A stretch of DNA of 64,000 bases from Labilibaculum filiforme. Its GTDB lineage: Bacteria > Bacteroidota > Bacteroidia > Bacteroidales > Marinifilaceae. Every line of letters begins with the position of its first letter. Positions within the stretch are counted from its first letter, which is position 1. Under the pieces are notes generated by a model. That model did not search any database, was not told where the DNA came from, and saw only the letters and a list, made by a program, of their open reading frames with translations. Shown here one piece after another: positions 26,987 through 35,446 of this stretch. The stretch is taken from the NCBI RefSeq assembly GCF_002843315.1, contig NZ_MVDD01000003.1, positions 310,001 through 374,000 of the forward strand. The letters are read 5' to 3'. The position numbers and the translations under genes are program-made.

Positions 26987-27607
26987 TTATTTACTATGTC
27001 GTTCTACCAATAAACTCACCACCTCTTCTAACTTGTAATCTTTTGCTGCCAAAAGTACCAGATAGTGAAACATCAAATCAGCAGCCTCTCCCATAAACAA
27101 TTCCTTGTTATCATCCTTAGCCTCAATCACTAATTCAACAGCCTCTTCGCCCACTTTCTGAGCAATTTTATTAATTCCCTTTTGAAATAAACTAGCTGTA
27201 TATGATTTTTCCGACAAATTCTTTTTTCTTTCAGCAATTACTTGTTGCAACTGTAGCAAGAAATCGATAGAAGATGCTTTGTTCTCTTCTGCCCAACAGG
27301 TATCGGTTCCTTTATGACAAACCGGACCCGCTGGAGCCACTTTCACCAATAACGTATCATTATCACAATCTAAACTTAAATCTTTAAGCTCCAGAAAATT
27401 CCCACTTTCTTCTCCTTTGGTCCAAAGTCTTTGCTTACTGCGACTAAAAAAAGTCACCTTTCCAGTCGCTATTGTTTTCTCGTATGATTCCTTATTCATA
27501 TATCCCAGCATCAACACTTTTTGTGTTTTTACATCCTGAATAATTGCAGGCACAAGCCCCTCTCCTTTTTCGAAATCAATTTGGTTTGTTAGATCTTTAA
27601 AATTCAT
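26987..27607 (-). CDS. hisIE: phosphoribosyl-AMP cyclohydrolase / phosphoribosyl-ATP pyrophosphatase
   Basis: The 206-residue bifunctional enzyme has a HisI half (1-105: VLMLGYMNKES, FFSRSKQRLWTKGE, LDCDNDTLLVKV, GPVCHKGTDTCW with zinc-type cysteines). The HisE half (about 110-206) carries GINKIAQKVGEEAVELVIEA and DLMFHYLVLL. It performs steps 2 and 3 of histidine synthesis. It is the last gene of the operon, 19 bases after hisF. Confidence 0.96.
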   Translation of the reverse strand: MNFKDLTNQIDFEKGEGLVPAIIQDVKTQKVLMLGYMNKESYEKTIATGKVTFFSRSKQRLWTKGEESGNFLELKDLSLDCDNDTLLVKVAPAGPVCHKGTDTCWAEENKASSIDFLLQLQQVIAERKKNLSEKSYTASLFQKGINKIAQKVGEEAVELVIEAKDDNKELFMGEAADLMFHYLVLLAAKDYKLEEVVSLLVERHSK

Positions 27608-27626
27608 CTTATTCTAATATAATTCG

Positions 27627-28382
27627 TTAAATTCTTACTGGTATATTTTTACTTTTTAAATAGTTCTTCAAACTAGGAATTTCTATCTCCTTAAAATGAA
27701 AAACACTGGCCGCTAAAGCCGCATCCGCCTTTCCTTCGATAAATGTATCTGCAAAATGTTCCCTATTTCCCGCTCCTCCCGAAGCTATTATGGGAATATT
27801 TACCATTTCGGATAGCTTCGCCAATGTCTCGTTCGCAAATCCATTCTTAGTGCCATCATGATTCATCGAGGTAAATAATATTTCACCTGCACCCAATCTT
27901 TCTGCCTCTAAAATCCAATCGAATAGATCGATTCCCGTTGCAAGTCTTCCGCCATTTAAATAGACTTCCCATTTGCCAGCCGCAAAACGGGCATCTACTG
28001 CAACAACAACACACTGACTTCCAAAACGAGAAGCCAGTTCGGATATTAAATTTGGATTTCGAACGGCAGACGAATTTATAGACACCTTATCAGCACCCGC
28101 ATTCAGCAATACGCCAACATCTTCGGGAGTAGAAATTCCTCCTCCTACCGTAAAAGGTATATTTAGCTCTTTTGCTACTTTCTGCACCAATTCAACAAGC
28201 GTTTTCCTTTTTTCATGCGTAGCGGTAATATCCAGAAAAACTAATTCGTCGGCTCCTTGCTCTGCGTAATATGCAGCTAACTCAACCGCATCACCCGCAT
28301 CTCTTAAATCGACAAAATTTACTCCTTTCACCGTCCTTCCGTCCTTTACATCCAAGCATGGTATTATTCGTTTCGACAGCAT
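27627..28382 (-). CDS. hisF: imidazole glycerol phosphate synthase cyclase subunit
   Basis: The 251-residue (beta-alpha)8 barrel starts with [19 protein letters not shown] (Asp11-type catalytic residue) and has VVVAVDAR with the second catalytic Asp near residue 129. The phosphate-binding loops are GGGIST and ASGGAGN. It receives ammonia from HisH and forms the imidazole ring. It starts 3 bases after hisA in the same operon. Confidence 0.97.
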   Translation of the reverse strand: MLSKRIIPCLDVKDGRTVKGVNFVDLRDAGDAVELAAYYAEQGADELVFLDITATHEKRKTLVELVQKVAKELNIPFTVGGGISTPEDVGVLLNAGADKVSINSSAVRNPNLISELASRFGSQCVVVAVDARFAAGKWEVYLNGGRLATGIDLFDWILEAERLGAGEILFTSMNHDGTKNGFANETLAKLSEMVNIPIIASGGAGNREHFADTFIEGKADAALAASVFHFKEIEIPSLKNYLKSKNIPVRI

Positions 28383-28385
28383 ACT

Positions 28386-29117
28386 TTAAAGAATAAATTC
28401 GTTTACTAATTCGTTCATATCAATTCGTTTTTCGTATATCGCTTTACCGATAATCACTCCCCAACAACCAATTTCATTTAAAATGCGGACGTCTTCAATA
28501 TTACCTACGCCACCACTTGCAACCAAATTTAAGTTCGGAAACTCTTTCATTACCTTCTGATACAGCTCAACTGCCGGCCCTTGTAGCATTCCATCTTTCG
28601 AAATATCCGTACAGATAACAGTTTTTACTCCTTTTTTCTGATAATTCTCCAAAAATTGAAACAAATGATAATCTGAATCTTCTTTCCAACCCGAAATAGA
28701 GACCATTTCGTTTCGAACATCGGCTCCCAAAATCATTTTTTCAGCACCATATTTCTCCATCCATTGTTCAAATAATTTTGGATTCGAAACAGCAATACTT
28801 CCACCCGTAACCTGATTTGCCCCCGACTGAAAAGCCAACTCTATATCCTCATCGGATTTAATTCCTCCGCCAAAATCAATTTTTAGATTTGTTCCCAAAG
28901 CAACTCTTTTTAAGACCTCAGAATTACAAATATGTCCTGATTTTGCTCCTTCTAAATCGACCAAGTGCAGACGAGTAATTCCTAATTCTTCAAAACCTTT
29001 AGCTACCTGTAATGGATCTTCGCTATATACTTTCTCGGTATCGTAATCGCCTTTGGTTAATCTCACACACCTTCCTTTTATGGTATCGATGGCTGGTATT
29101 ATTTTTATTCTAGTCAT
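28386..29117 (-). CDS. hisA: phosphoribosylformimino-5-aminoimidazole carboxamide ribotide isomerase
   Basis: The 243-residue barrel is homologous to hisF, with IPAIDTIKGRCVRLTKGDY at the start, FGGGIKSDEDIE, CTDISKDGMLQGP (second catalytic Asp) and ASGGVGNIED. It carries out the Amadori isomerisation of ProFAR to PRFAR. It is separated from hisH by a 76-base gap that resembles the gap before hisH. Confidence 0.97.
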   Translation of the reverse strand: MTRIKIIPAIDTIKGRCVRLTKGDYDTEKVYSEDPLQVAKGFEELGITRLHLVDLEGAKSGHICNSEVLKRVALGTNLKIDFGGGIKSDEDIELAFQSGANQVTGGSIAVSNPKLFEQWMEKYGAEKMILGADVRNEMVSISGWKEDSDYHLFQFLENYQKKGVKTVICTDISKDGMLQGPAVELYQKVMKEFPNLNLVASGGVGNIEDVRILNEIGCWGVIIGKAIYEKRIDMNELVNEFIL

Positions 29118-29193
29118 TTATTTTAGATATAAAACATGAGATCTGAAATGTGAAATTAATGCACATCATCCCGTCTTCTCATCATTAATTCCC

Positions 29194-29784
29194 TTACAGA
29201 TTTATAAAATTTTTGAGTATTTGAACTCCAACGGCTCCCGATTTTTCGGGATGAAACTGACAGGCATAAAAATTATTTTTCTGAAGCGATGCGCTAAAAT
29301 CTAAAATGTAGTTACACGATGCAAGCGTATCTTCGGAAACCGGAACATAGTATGAATGTACAAAATAAGCGAATTCCATTGCAACTACTCCTTTAAATAA
29401 AGCCCCATTCAATTTCTCCAACTGATTCCATCCCATATGCGGCACCTTTCGTTCATTAGTAAAGCGTTTTACTTCTAGAGGAAAAATACCCAATCCTTTG
29501 GTGTTACTTTCTTCGGAACTTTCACACATCAACTGCATTCCCAGACAAATACCCAGGACAGGCTGTGTTAATTGAGGAATCAATAGATCCAAACCATTCT
29601 TACGAAGCGAATTCATGGCCCAAGCAGCTTCGCCAACTCCAGGAAATATCACTTTATCGGCATTACGAATTACTTCTTCTTCCTTCGAAACTATCGGAGT
29701 AATTCCCAAACGTTCTAAGGCATATTTTACAGACTGAATATTTCCTGCATCATAATCGATAATTACAATTTTCTGATCTTTCAT
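29194..29784 (-). CDS. hisH: imidazole glycerol phosphate synthase glutaminase subunit
   Basis: The 196-residue class I glutamine amidotransferase has FPGVGEAAWAM (oxyanion strand region), the nucleophile Cys in LGICLGMQLM and the His-Glu pair in CQFHPEKSGAVG. It supplies ammonia to HisF. The gene is separated from hisB by 73 bases. Confidence 0.97.
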   Translation of the reverse strand: MKDQKIVIIDYDAGNIQSVKYALERLGITPIVSKEEEVIRNADKVIFPGVGEAAWAMNSLRKNGLDLLIPQLTQPVLGICLGMQLMCESSEESNTKGLGIFPLEVKRFTNERKVPHMGWNQLEKLNGALFKGVVAMEFAYFVHSYYVPVSEDTLASCNYILDFSASLQKNNFYACQFHPEKSGAVGVQILKNFINL

Positions 29785-29857
29785 TCTATTTTAGATCTGA
29801 GATGTGAGAAATGAAATTTAAGACAAAATCACTTCCCTTACACATTTATTTATACTT

Positions 29858-31012
29858 TTAAAGCATCCCTTTAGTCGATGGCAACTGTAAACTATTGGCA
29901 TCTCGGCGAATCGCCATACGAATCGCTCTCGCCAAAGCCTTAAAAATACCTTCTATTTTATGATGTTCATTTTGTCCTTCGGCCTTGATATTTAAATTAC
30001 AAGCGGCTCCGTCTGAAAAAGATTTAAAGAAATGAAAGAACATTTCCGTTGGCATTCCTCCAATCATCTCCCGACTAAATTCAGCCTCCCAAACCAACCA
30101 GTTTCTTCCTCCAAAATCAATAGCAACCTGTGCCAAACAATCATCCATTGGCAAACAAAAGCCATAACGATCTAAGCCTAACTTATTCCCAAGCGCTTGC
30201 TTAAATGCTTCTCCTAAGGCAATTGCAGTATCTTCAATGGTATGATGTTCATCTACCTCTAAATCTCCTTTAACAGTCACGCTCAAATTAACTCCGGAGT
30301 GCCTGGCAATCTGATCCAACATGTGATCGAAAAATCCGATTCCAGTATCAAATGTTCCTTTTCCTTCTCCATCCAAGTCTAAAGAAATCTTAATTTTCGT
30401 TTCATTCGTATTCCTCTCGATTATTGCAGTCCGCTCGCTTAGTCGCAAAAACTCGTAAATTTTCTCCCACGATTGGGTGCGCAATTCAATACAAGCTTCT
30501 AAATCCTTTTTTGATTCCGACAGCTCTTCATCGCCAATATTCCCACTTGATGAAATAAAAATAGCTTTCGCTTTCAGGTTCTTCGCCAACTCAACATCCG
30601 TCCAACGATCACCTATCACAAATGAGTTTTCCAAATCATATTCCTCCGAAAAATACTTAGTCAACAAAGCCGTACCTGGTTTTCTTGTTGGCGCATTTTC
30701 ATGCGGAAATGTTTTATCAATACATACATCAGTAAATGTGATTCCTTCGCTCAAAAATGCTTGAACCATTTTATTCTGTGCAGGCCAAAAAGTATCCTCG
30801 GGATAGGAATCGGTGCCCAAACCATCCTGATTGGTAACCATTACCAACTCAAAATCAAGTTGCTTTACAATTTTTGCCAATCCATTAAAAACACCAGGAT
30901 AATACTCCAGCTTCTCCAAACTATCTACCTGAAAATCTACCGGAGGCTCCAGAATCAATGTTCCATCTCTATCGATAAACAGAACTTTCTTTTTCGTAGT
31001 GATATCCTTCAT
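29858..31012 (-). CDS. hisB: bifunctional histidinol-phosphatase / imidazoleglycerol-phosphate dehydratase
   Basis: The 384-residue fusion has an N-terminal HAD phosphatase (1-170: [32 protein letters not shown]). It is followed by the manganese IGP dehydratase (about 193-384), which has the paired His motifs [15 protein letters not shown] and [11 protein letters not shown] and a C-terminal [16 protein letters not shown]. It performs steps 6 and 8 of the pathway. Its start overlaps the end of hisC by four bases. Confidence 0.97.
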   Translation of the reverse strand: MKDITTKKKVLFIDRDGTLILEPPVDFQVDSLEKLEYYPGVFNGLAKIVKQLDFELVMVTNQDGLGTDSYPEDTFWPAQNKMVQAFLSEGITFTDVCIDKTFPHENAPTRKPGTALLTKYFSEEYDLENSFVIGDRWTDVELAKNLKAKAIFISSSGNIGDEELSESKKDLEACIELRTQSWEKIYEFLRLSERTAIIERNTNETKIKISLDLDGEGKGTFDTGIGFFDHMLDQIARHSGVNLSVTVKGDLEVDEHHTIEDTAIALGEAFKQALGNKLGLDRYGFCLPMDDCLAQVAIDFGGRNWLVWEAEFSREMIGGMPTEMFFHFFKSFSDGAACNLNIKAEGQNEHHKIEGIFKALARAIRMAIRRDANSLQLPSTKGML

Positions 31013-32076
31013 GATTTCAGATCGAATTTTGTTAATGAATTTCTCAAAATCGTATTTTCCTGATTCGTTCCAATACTAATACGAACACAATTCCCTAAAC
31101 TTTTAATTTTTGATCGATCTCGAATTATAATTTCATCGGCAAGTAAAAAATCATACAATCCTCTGGCATTATTCACTCGTATTAAAATAAAGTTTGCATC
31201 GGTAGGATAAACCTTCTCTACAAAAGATAAATCGCTTAAAAAAACCATCAACTTATCTCGTTCTTCAATAATATTTTTCACCTGGTCTTTATACGAATCC
31301 TCTGATTTTAACAACTCCAAAGCTTTGGTTTGCGTCAAACAATTCACGTTATAGGGAGGTTTAATGCGATTCAAAATACGAATAACTTCTTTCGATGCCA
31401 GACCAATTCCTAAACGAATTCCTGCCATTCCCCATGCTTTCGACAATGTTTGAAGAATTACCAAATTAGGATATTTGTCCAACTTATCAATCAAGCTCTT
31501 ACCAGGAGCAAAATCGACATAGGCTTCATCAACAATAACAATTCCTTGAAAATCGCCCAACAACCTCACCAACTTGCTTTCTGACAGCAAGTTAGCTGTT
31601 GGATTATTCGGCGAACATAAAAATAATAGTTTCGATTTCTCATCAGCAGCGACAAGAACCGCATCCACGTCAGGCTGAAAATCTGCCGTCAGAGGCACTC
31701 CTCTATTTTCAATAGCATTAATTCCCGCAGCAACTTCATACATTCCATAAGTTGGCGTACAAATAATTACATTATCAATGTTTGGCTCGCAAAATGCTCT
31801 AAACAAAAGATCAATCACCTCATCACTTCCGTTTCCCAAGAGCAAATTTTCAGGATGTACACCTTTTAATTCTCCTAAGCGCAACTTTAATTCTTTTTGC
31901 ATCGGATCTGGATAACGATTCACTCCATTTTCATTTGGATTCTCATTGGCATCTAAAAAAACTGATCCTTTGCCCGAAAATTCATCTCTTGCAGAAGAAT
32001 AGGGTATCAATTTTTTCACGTTCTCACGAACTAAACCGCTCAAACTAAAGCTTGTTTTAATTTTTGCTCCCATCAT
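31009..32076 (-). CDS. hisC: histidinol-phosphate aminotransferase
   Basis: The 355-residue fold-type I aminotransferase has [43 protein letters not shown] and [14 protein letters not shown], with the PLP lysine in the last motif. It converts imidazole acetol phosphate to histidinol phosphate. It has four-base overlaps with hisD upstream and hisB downstream, implying translational coupling. Confidence 0.97.
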   Translation of the reverse strand: MMGAKIKTSFSLSGLVRENVKKLIPYSSARDEFSGKGSVFLDANENPNENGVNRYPDPMQKELKLRLGELKGVHPENLLLGNGSDEVIDLLFRAFCEPNIDNVIICTPTYGMYEVAAGINAIENRGVPLTADFQPDVDAVLVAADEKSKLLFLCSPNNPTANLLSESKLVRLLGDFQGIVIVDEAYVDFAPGKSLIDKLDKYPNLVILQTLSKAWGMAGIRLGIGLASKEVIRILNRIKPPYNVNCLTQTKALELLKSEDSYKDQVKNIIEERDKLMVFLSDLSFVEKVYPTDANFILIRVNNARGLYDFLLADEIIIRDRSKIKSLGNCVRISIGTNQENTILRNSLTKFDLKS

Positions 32077-33365
32077 GCTTTCCTTTTTATCTTGTTCATA
32101 CGAACGGTTACTGCGTTTGAGTGAGCATCTAATTGTTCCGCTTTCGCCATGGTTTCGATTACCGGCCCCAAGTTCAGCAAACCTTTCTCACTTATTTTTT
32201 GAAAACTAATACTCTTCATAAAAGAGTCAAGACTAACACCGGAATATGCTTTCGCAAACCCATTTGTAGGTAAGGTATGATTGGTTCCTGAAGCATAATC
32301 ACCTGCACTTTCGGGAGTATAATTCCCTAAAAAAACCGAACCTGCATTAGTAATTCCATCCTTTAATGAATCTTCCTCTTTTACCGATAAAATTAAATGT
32401 TCAGGAGCATAAAAATTACTAATCTCAAGCGCTTCTTCCTGCGTCTTCACCAAAATAATTTTGGAATTCTCCAGTGCTTTCGTCGCAACATCTCTTCTCG
32501 AAAGCACTTTTAATTGTTTAGCCAGCTCCTGCTCTACAGTTTTAATTAACTGCTCACACCAAGTCACTAATATCACCTGACTATCGGCTCCATGCTCTGC
32601 CTGCGAGAGTAAATCTGCAGCAATAAATTCAGCCTCTGCACTTTCATCAGCCAAAACCATCACCTCCGAAGGTCCTGCTGGCATATCAATTGCTACTCCT
32701 ATTCGATTCGCTCTTTGTTTTGCCGCAGTAACATACTGGTTTCCTGGTCCAAATATTTTATGAACTTTCGGTATCGATTCTGTTCCATAAGCCATCGCTC
32801 CAATTGCCTGAATTCCACCAACCTGAAAAATACGCTCGATTCCAACCAACTTACAGGCATATAGAATTGCTGGATTAATTTTTCCATCCTTCCCTGGAGG
32901 TGTACAAAGAACTATTTCTTTACAACCAGCCAACTTTGCAGGAATCCCCAACATCAAAACCGTTGAAAATAAAGGAGCACTACCTCCGGGAACATACAAA
33001 CCAACCTTTTCAATAGCTGTGGATTTTCTCCAACAACACACGCCTTCACTGGTCTCAATAACATCAGACTTTTGAAATTGAGCCTCATGAAACGCTTTAA
33101 TATTCTTAGCCGCGATTGCCAGAGCCTGTTTTAAATCATTTGGAATTAGATCTTCAGAAACCTCTATAGTCGCACGACTAACTTCTGTTTCCGTAATCTT
33201 AACCCCATCGTACTTTTGGGTATATTGAAACAATGCTTTATCGCCATCCCTTTTTACATCTCCAAAAACCAGATTTACGACCTCCTCTAACTCATCCACA
33301 TTAAAAAGCGGACGACTCAAAACATCCTTCCAGGATTCTTTTATCGGGTATTTTATTACTTGCAT
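32073..33365 (-). CDS. hisD: histidinol dehydrogenase
   Basis: The 430-residue product has the family signatures YVPGGSAPLFSTVLMLGIPA, GPGNQYVTAAKQ, DMPAGPSEVMVLAD and DLLSQAEHGADSQV (zinc ligands), and the late APEHLIL and YASGTNHTLPT. It oxidises histidinol to histidine in two NAD-dependent steps. It lies 17 bases after hisG. Confidence 0.97.
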   Translation of the reverse strand: MQVIKYPIKESWKDVLSRPLFNVDELEEVVNLVFGDVKRDGDKALFQYTQKYDGVKITETEVSRATIEVSEDLIPNDLKQALAIAAKNIKAFHEAQFQKSDVIETSEGVCCWRKSTAIEKVGLYVPGGSAPLFSTVLMLGIPAKLAGCKEIVLCTPPGKDGKINPAILYACKLVGIERIFQVGGIQAIGAMAYGTESIPKVHKIFGPGNQYVTAAKQRANRIGVAIDMPAGPSEVMVLADESAEAEFIAADLLSQAEHGADSQVILVTWCEQLIKTVEQELAKQLKVLSRRDVATKALENSKIILVKTQEEALEISNFYAPEHLILSVKEEDSLKDGITNAGSVFLGNYTPESAGDYASGTNHTLPTNGFAKAYSGVSLDSFMKSISFQKISEKGLLNLGPVIETMAKAEQLDAHSNAVTVRMNKIKRKA

Positions 33366-33382
33366 TTTCGTAGGAATTAAAC

Positions 33383-34243
33383 TTACAATACCATTTTCTG
33401 AATTGGAATAATCAATATTCCCTCAGCACCATTCAATTTCAATTGATCAATGACGCCCCAAAAATCATTCTCGTTTATTACGGAGTGAATAGAGCTCCAT
33501 CCTTCTTGAGCCAAAGGCAATACTGTTGGACTTTTCATCCCTGGCAATACCTTAATAATATCCGCTACTTTATTATTAGGAGCATTCAGCAAGATATATT
33601 TGTTGTTTTTTGCTGCTAAAACAGACCGCATACGAAACAATAGTCGTTCCAATATTGCACTCTTCAAGTTGCTAATATTTTTATTCGCAACTAAACAAGC
33701 CTCCGAAACTAATACCTCTTCCACTTCCACCAAACCATTTTTAAACAAGGTACTACCAGAGCTTACTAAATCGCAAATCCCATCCGCTAAACCAATATTA
33801 GGAGCAATTTCAACAGAACCAGAAATTACGTGAATATCACACTTTAAATTATTGGCATCTAAAAATTGTTGTAAAGAATTTGGGTAGGATGTGGCTATTT
33901 TTTTCCCATTAAAATACTCTAAACCTGTATATTCTACGTCCTTTGGTAAAGCCATAGCCAACCTACATTTCGAGAATCCAAGTTTTTGCAGCACATCAAG
34001 CTCTTTTTGCTTTTCAATAACTACATTTTCTCCAACAATTGCAATGTCAGCAACACCATCTTGCACATACTGTGGAATATCCGAGTTCCTAAGGTACAAC
34101 ACTTCGAGTGGAAAATTGGAAGCATTGGCCTTCAACTGATCCTTTCCATTGTCAATAGAAATACCACACTCTTTCAAAATTTGTAATGAATCGTCCTGCA
34201 GTCTACCTGATTTTTGTACTGCAATAGTTAATTTTTCTCCCAT
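33383..34243 (-). CDS. hisG: ATP phosphoribosyltransferase, long form
   Basis: With the start at 34243 (MGEKLTIAVQKSGRLQDDS) the product is 286 residues, the long HisG form with a C-terminal regulatory HisG_C/ACT-like domain. An in-frame ATG at 34300 lies within the attenuator terminator and is not a credible start. Motifs include VADIAIVGENVV and the PRPP loop DGICDLVSSGSTL. It catalyses the committed, histidine-inhibited first step and is the first structural gene after the leader. Confidence 0.96.
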   Translation of the reverse strand: MGEKLTIAVQKSGRLQDDSLQILKECGISIDNGKDQLKANASNFPLEVLYLRNSDIPQYVQDGVADIAIVGENVVIEKQKELDVLQKLGFSKCRLAMALPKDVEYTGLEYFNGKKIATSYPNSLQQFLDANNLKCDIHVISGSVEIAPNIGLADGICDLVSSGSTLFKNGLVEVEEVLVSEACLVANKNISNLKSAILERLLFRMRSVLAAKNNKYILLNAPNNKVADIIKVLPGMKSPTVLPLAQEGWSSIHSVINENDFWGVIDQLKLNGAEGILIIPIQKMVL

Positions 34244-34282
34244 GATTAAAATTTTTTGGTGCCTATTGGTATTCAGTTTTAG

Positions 34283-34319
34283 GCAAAAAAAAACGCCCAA
34301 CTGTTACCAGTGGGCGTTT
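34283..34319 (-). terminator. his attenuator terminator
   Basis: On the minus strand AAACGCCC pairs with GGGCGTTT (34312-34319 with 34291-34298). An inner ACTG/CAGT stem extends it, and a run of nine T follows. It lies 42 bases after the His-rich leader peptide stop and 40 bases before hisG, as expected for transcription attenuation. Confidence 0.9.
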
Positions 34320-34361
34320 AAATGTTAGTTAAAATATCTTATAGAATACTGCACAACATCT

Positions 34362-34418
34362 TCAGCTCACCGATTGGTAAGTATAATGATGATGATGATG
34401 AATTGCAGTAAAAATCAT
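34362..34418 (-). CDS. hisL: his operon leader peptide
   Basis: An 18-codon ORF on the minus strand reads MIFTAIHHHHHYTYQSVS and contains five consecutive CAT His codons. It lies between a near-consensus promoter and a T-tailed terminator upstream of hisG. When charged His-tRNA is scarce, ribosomes should stall on the His run and favour an antiterminator. The stretch CCAATCGGTG over codons 15-18 can pair with the terminator arm CGCCCACTGG in eight of ten positions, allowing one G-U pair. The leader and terminator are seen directly; the switching is inferred from known his attenuators. Confidence 0.9.
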   Translation of the reverse strand: MIFTAIHHHHHYTYQSVS

Positions 34419-34440
34419 TTCTTTTTTCTTTGATATGCCA

Positions 34441-34472
34441 CAAAGATTAGCAAAATATTTTAAGCATCCAAA
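34441..34472 (-). promoter_or_regulatory. his operon promoter
   Basis: On the minus strand TTTG is followed after 19 bases by TAATCTTTG, close to the Bacteroidota consensus TTTG-N19..21-TAnnTTTG but with one extra base in the -7 box. It lies 23 bases ahead of the leader start codon. Confidence 0.55.
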
Positions 34473-34617
34473 TCCAACATAAAAAAAATGCGATAATATA
34501 AACTTTAAATAACACTCCTAAATCAACAAGACCTAATTAATCCAACTGCACTTTTACAACATTACCATACCTATATATAGGGACACCTTCTCCAAAATAA
34601 CCTTTTTTACGAACACC

Positions 34618-34780
34618 ACCCCCTTTCGGAATCGTTACAAATGTAAAAAAGCACTTTTTTTATTAAATACCCCCTATTTTATTGTTGGTGTTTTAAATTT
34701 TTTAATACTTTTACAGTGTTGGTGTGTCAAAAACAGGGGGTGATCATTTAAATAATGTTATTTTTTAAAACCATACCCCT
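34618..34780. repeat. four ACCCC(C)T boxes upstream of glnB-amt
   Basis: The heptamer ACCCCCT occurs at 34618-34624 and 34669-34675, as its complement AGGGGGT at 34735-34741, and as ACCCCT at 34775-34780. Two copies share the longer context TACCCC(C)TATTTTA. In such AT-rich sequence this clustering is unlikely to be chance, and it may mark an operator for the nitrogen genes or the his promoter. Confidence 0.4.
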
Positions 34781-34849
34781 ATTTTAAATATCAAACTACA
34801 AAATAAACCATTATTACTAACTATTATAAAAAACCTAAATTTTTACCAC

Positions 34850-34963
34850 ATGCAAATACATCATTTAGATCTTCGAAGCATAACCACATTAGGTTTCGAA
34901 GAAAAAAAAGAGCAATCCCTTTCTTCAATTTTTCGACAACGGTCGAATTTACGCTTGGTCTAA
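34850..34963 (+). CDS. 37-codon upstream ORF in the glnB-amt leader
   Basis: ATG at 34850 opens a 37-codon frame (MQIHHLDLRSITTLGFEEKK..., ending ...SNLRLV) that stops at 34961-34963, about 100 bases before glnB. It overlaps two hairpins, and a strong third hairpin starts right after its stop, a layout that recalls leader-peptide control. It has no long run of one amino acid, so the signal is not obvious. It could also be a chance frame in a structured RNA leader. Confidence 0.35.
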   Translation: MQIHHLDLRSITTLGFEEKKEQSLSSIFRQRSNLRLV

Positions 34964-35007
34964 ACCCGAAACCCGAGATTCCTTAATCCGGGGAATCTCG
35001 GTGTTTC
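34870..35007 (+). promoter_or_regulatory. structured RNA leader of glnB-amt (three hairpins)
   Basis: Three successive stems are visible. TCTTCGAA (34870-34877) pairs with TTCGAAGA (34895-34902). TTCGAC (34932-34937) pairs with GTCGAA (34942-34947). In the third, GAAAC plus CCGAGATTCC (34968-34982) pairs with GGAATCTCGG plus GTTTC (34992-35007), 15 pairs with one bulged base. The last is terminator-strength but lacks a T tract. The arrangement suggests a regulatory leader. Confidence 0.55.
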
Positions 35008-35061
35008 AATTAGGCGAGAATAAAAGAGTATGATTTGAGAAACTATTAAAACAATTAGCTC

Positions 35062-35409
35062 ATGAAAAAGATCGAAGCAATTATCCGTAAGACAAAATTT
35101 GAAGACGTTAAAAAAGGCCTGCACAATGTTGGAATTGACTACCTGTCATTCTGGGATGTAAGAGGCGTAGGAAAATCAGTAGAAGAGAGAGTTTATCGGG
35201 GTGTTACCTACGACACCAGCAGCATTGAAAGAACTTTAGTTTCTTTTATTGTACGCGATAAATATGTTGACAGCTGTATTGTAAGCATTCGTGAAAATGC
35301 TTTCACCGGAGAAGTTGGCGACGGAAGAATCTTCGTTTACAATGTAGAGGATGCTTACCGCATCCGAACAGGAGATTCAGGAGATCGTTCCCTGTATGAC
35401 GAAGAGTAA
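35062..35409 (+). CDS. glnB: PII nitrogen regulatory protein
   Basis: The 115-residue product starts MKKIEAIIRKTKFEDVKKGL and ends with EVGDGRIFVYNVEDAYRIRTGDSGD, the classic PII signatures. The T-loop reads VYRGVTYDTSSIER, the form I know from Bacteroidota PII proteins, unlike the proteobacterial loop. It senses 2-oxoglutarate and ATP/ADP and commonly blocks the adjacent ammonium channel. The amt start lies 37 bases downstream, so the pair is an operon (glnK-type partner). Confidence 0.93.
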   Translation: MKKIEAIIRKTKFEDVKKGLHNVGIDYLSFWDVRGVGKSVEERVYRGVTYDTSSIERTLVSFIVRDKYVDSCIVSIRENAFTGEVGDGRIFVYNVEDAYRIRTGDSGDRSLYDEE

Positions 35410-35446
35410 ACCAAACACTAATTTTTCACCTTTTAATTTACCTATT

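Noticed and set aside
29236-29252. hairpin TCCCGA/TCGGGA
   Set aside because: It falls inside hisH and is explained by the conserved HPEKSG codons.
34244-34300. longer hisG start at 34300
   Set aside because: It would place codons within the attenuator terminator; the family start is the Met at 34243.
35351-35446. longer amt start at 35351
   Set aside because: It overlaps glnB in another frame and the added residues are not transporter-like.
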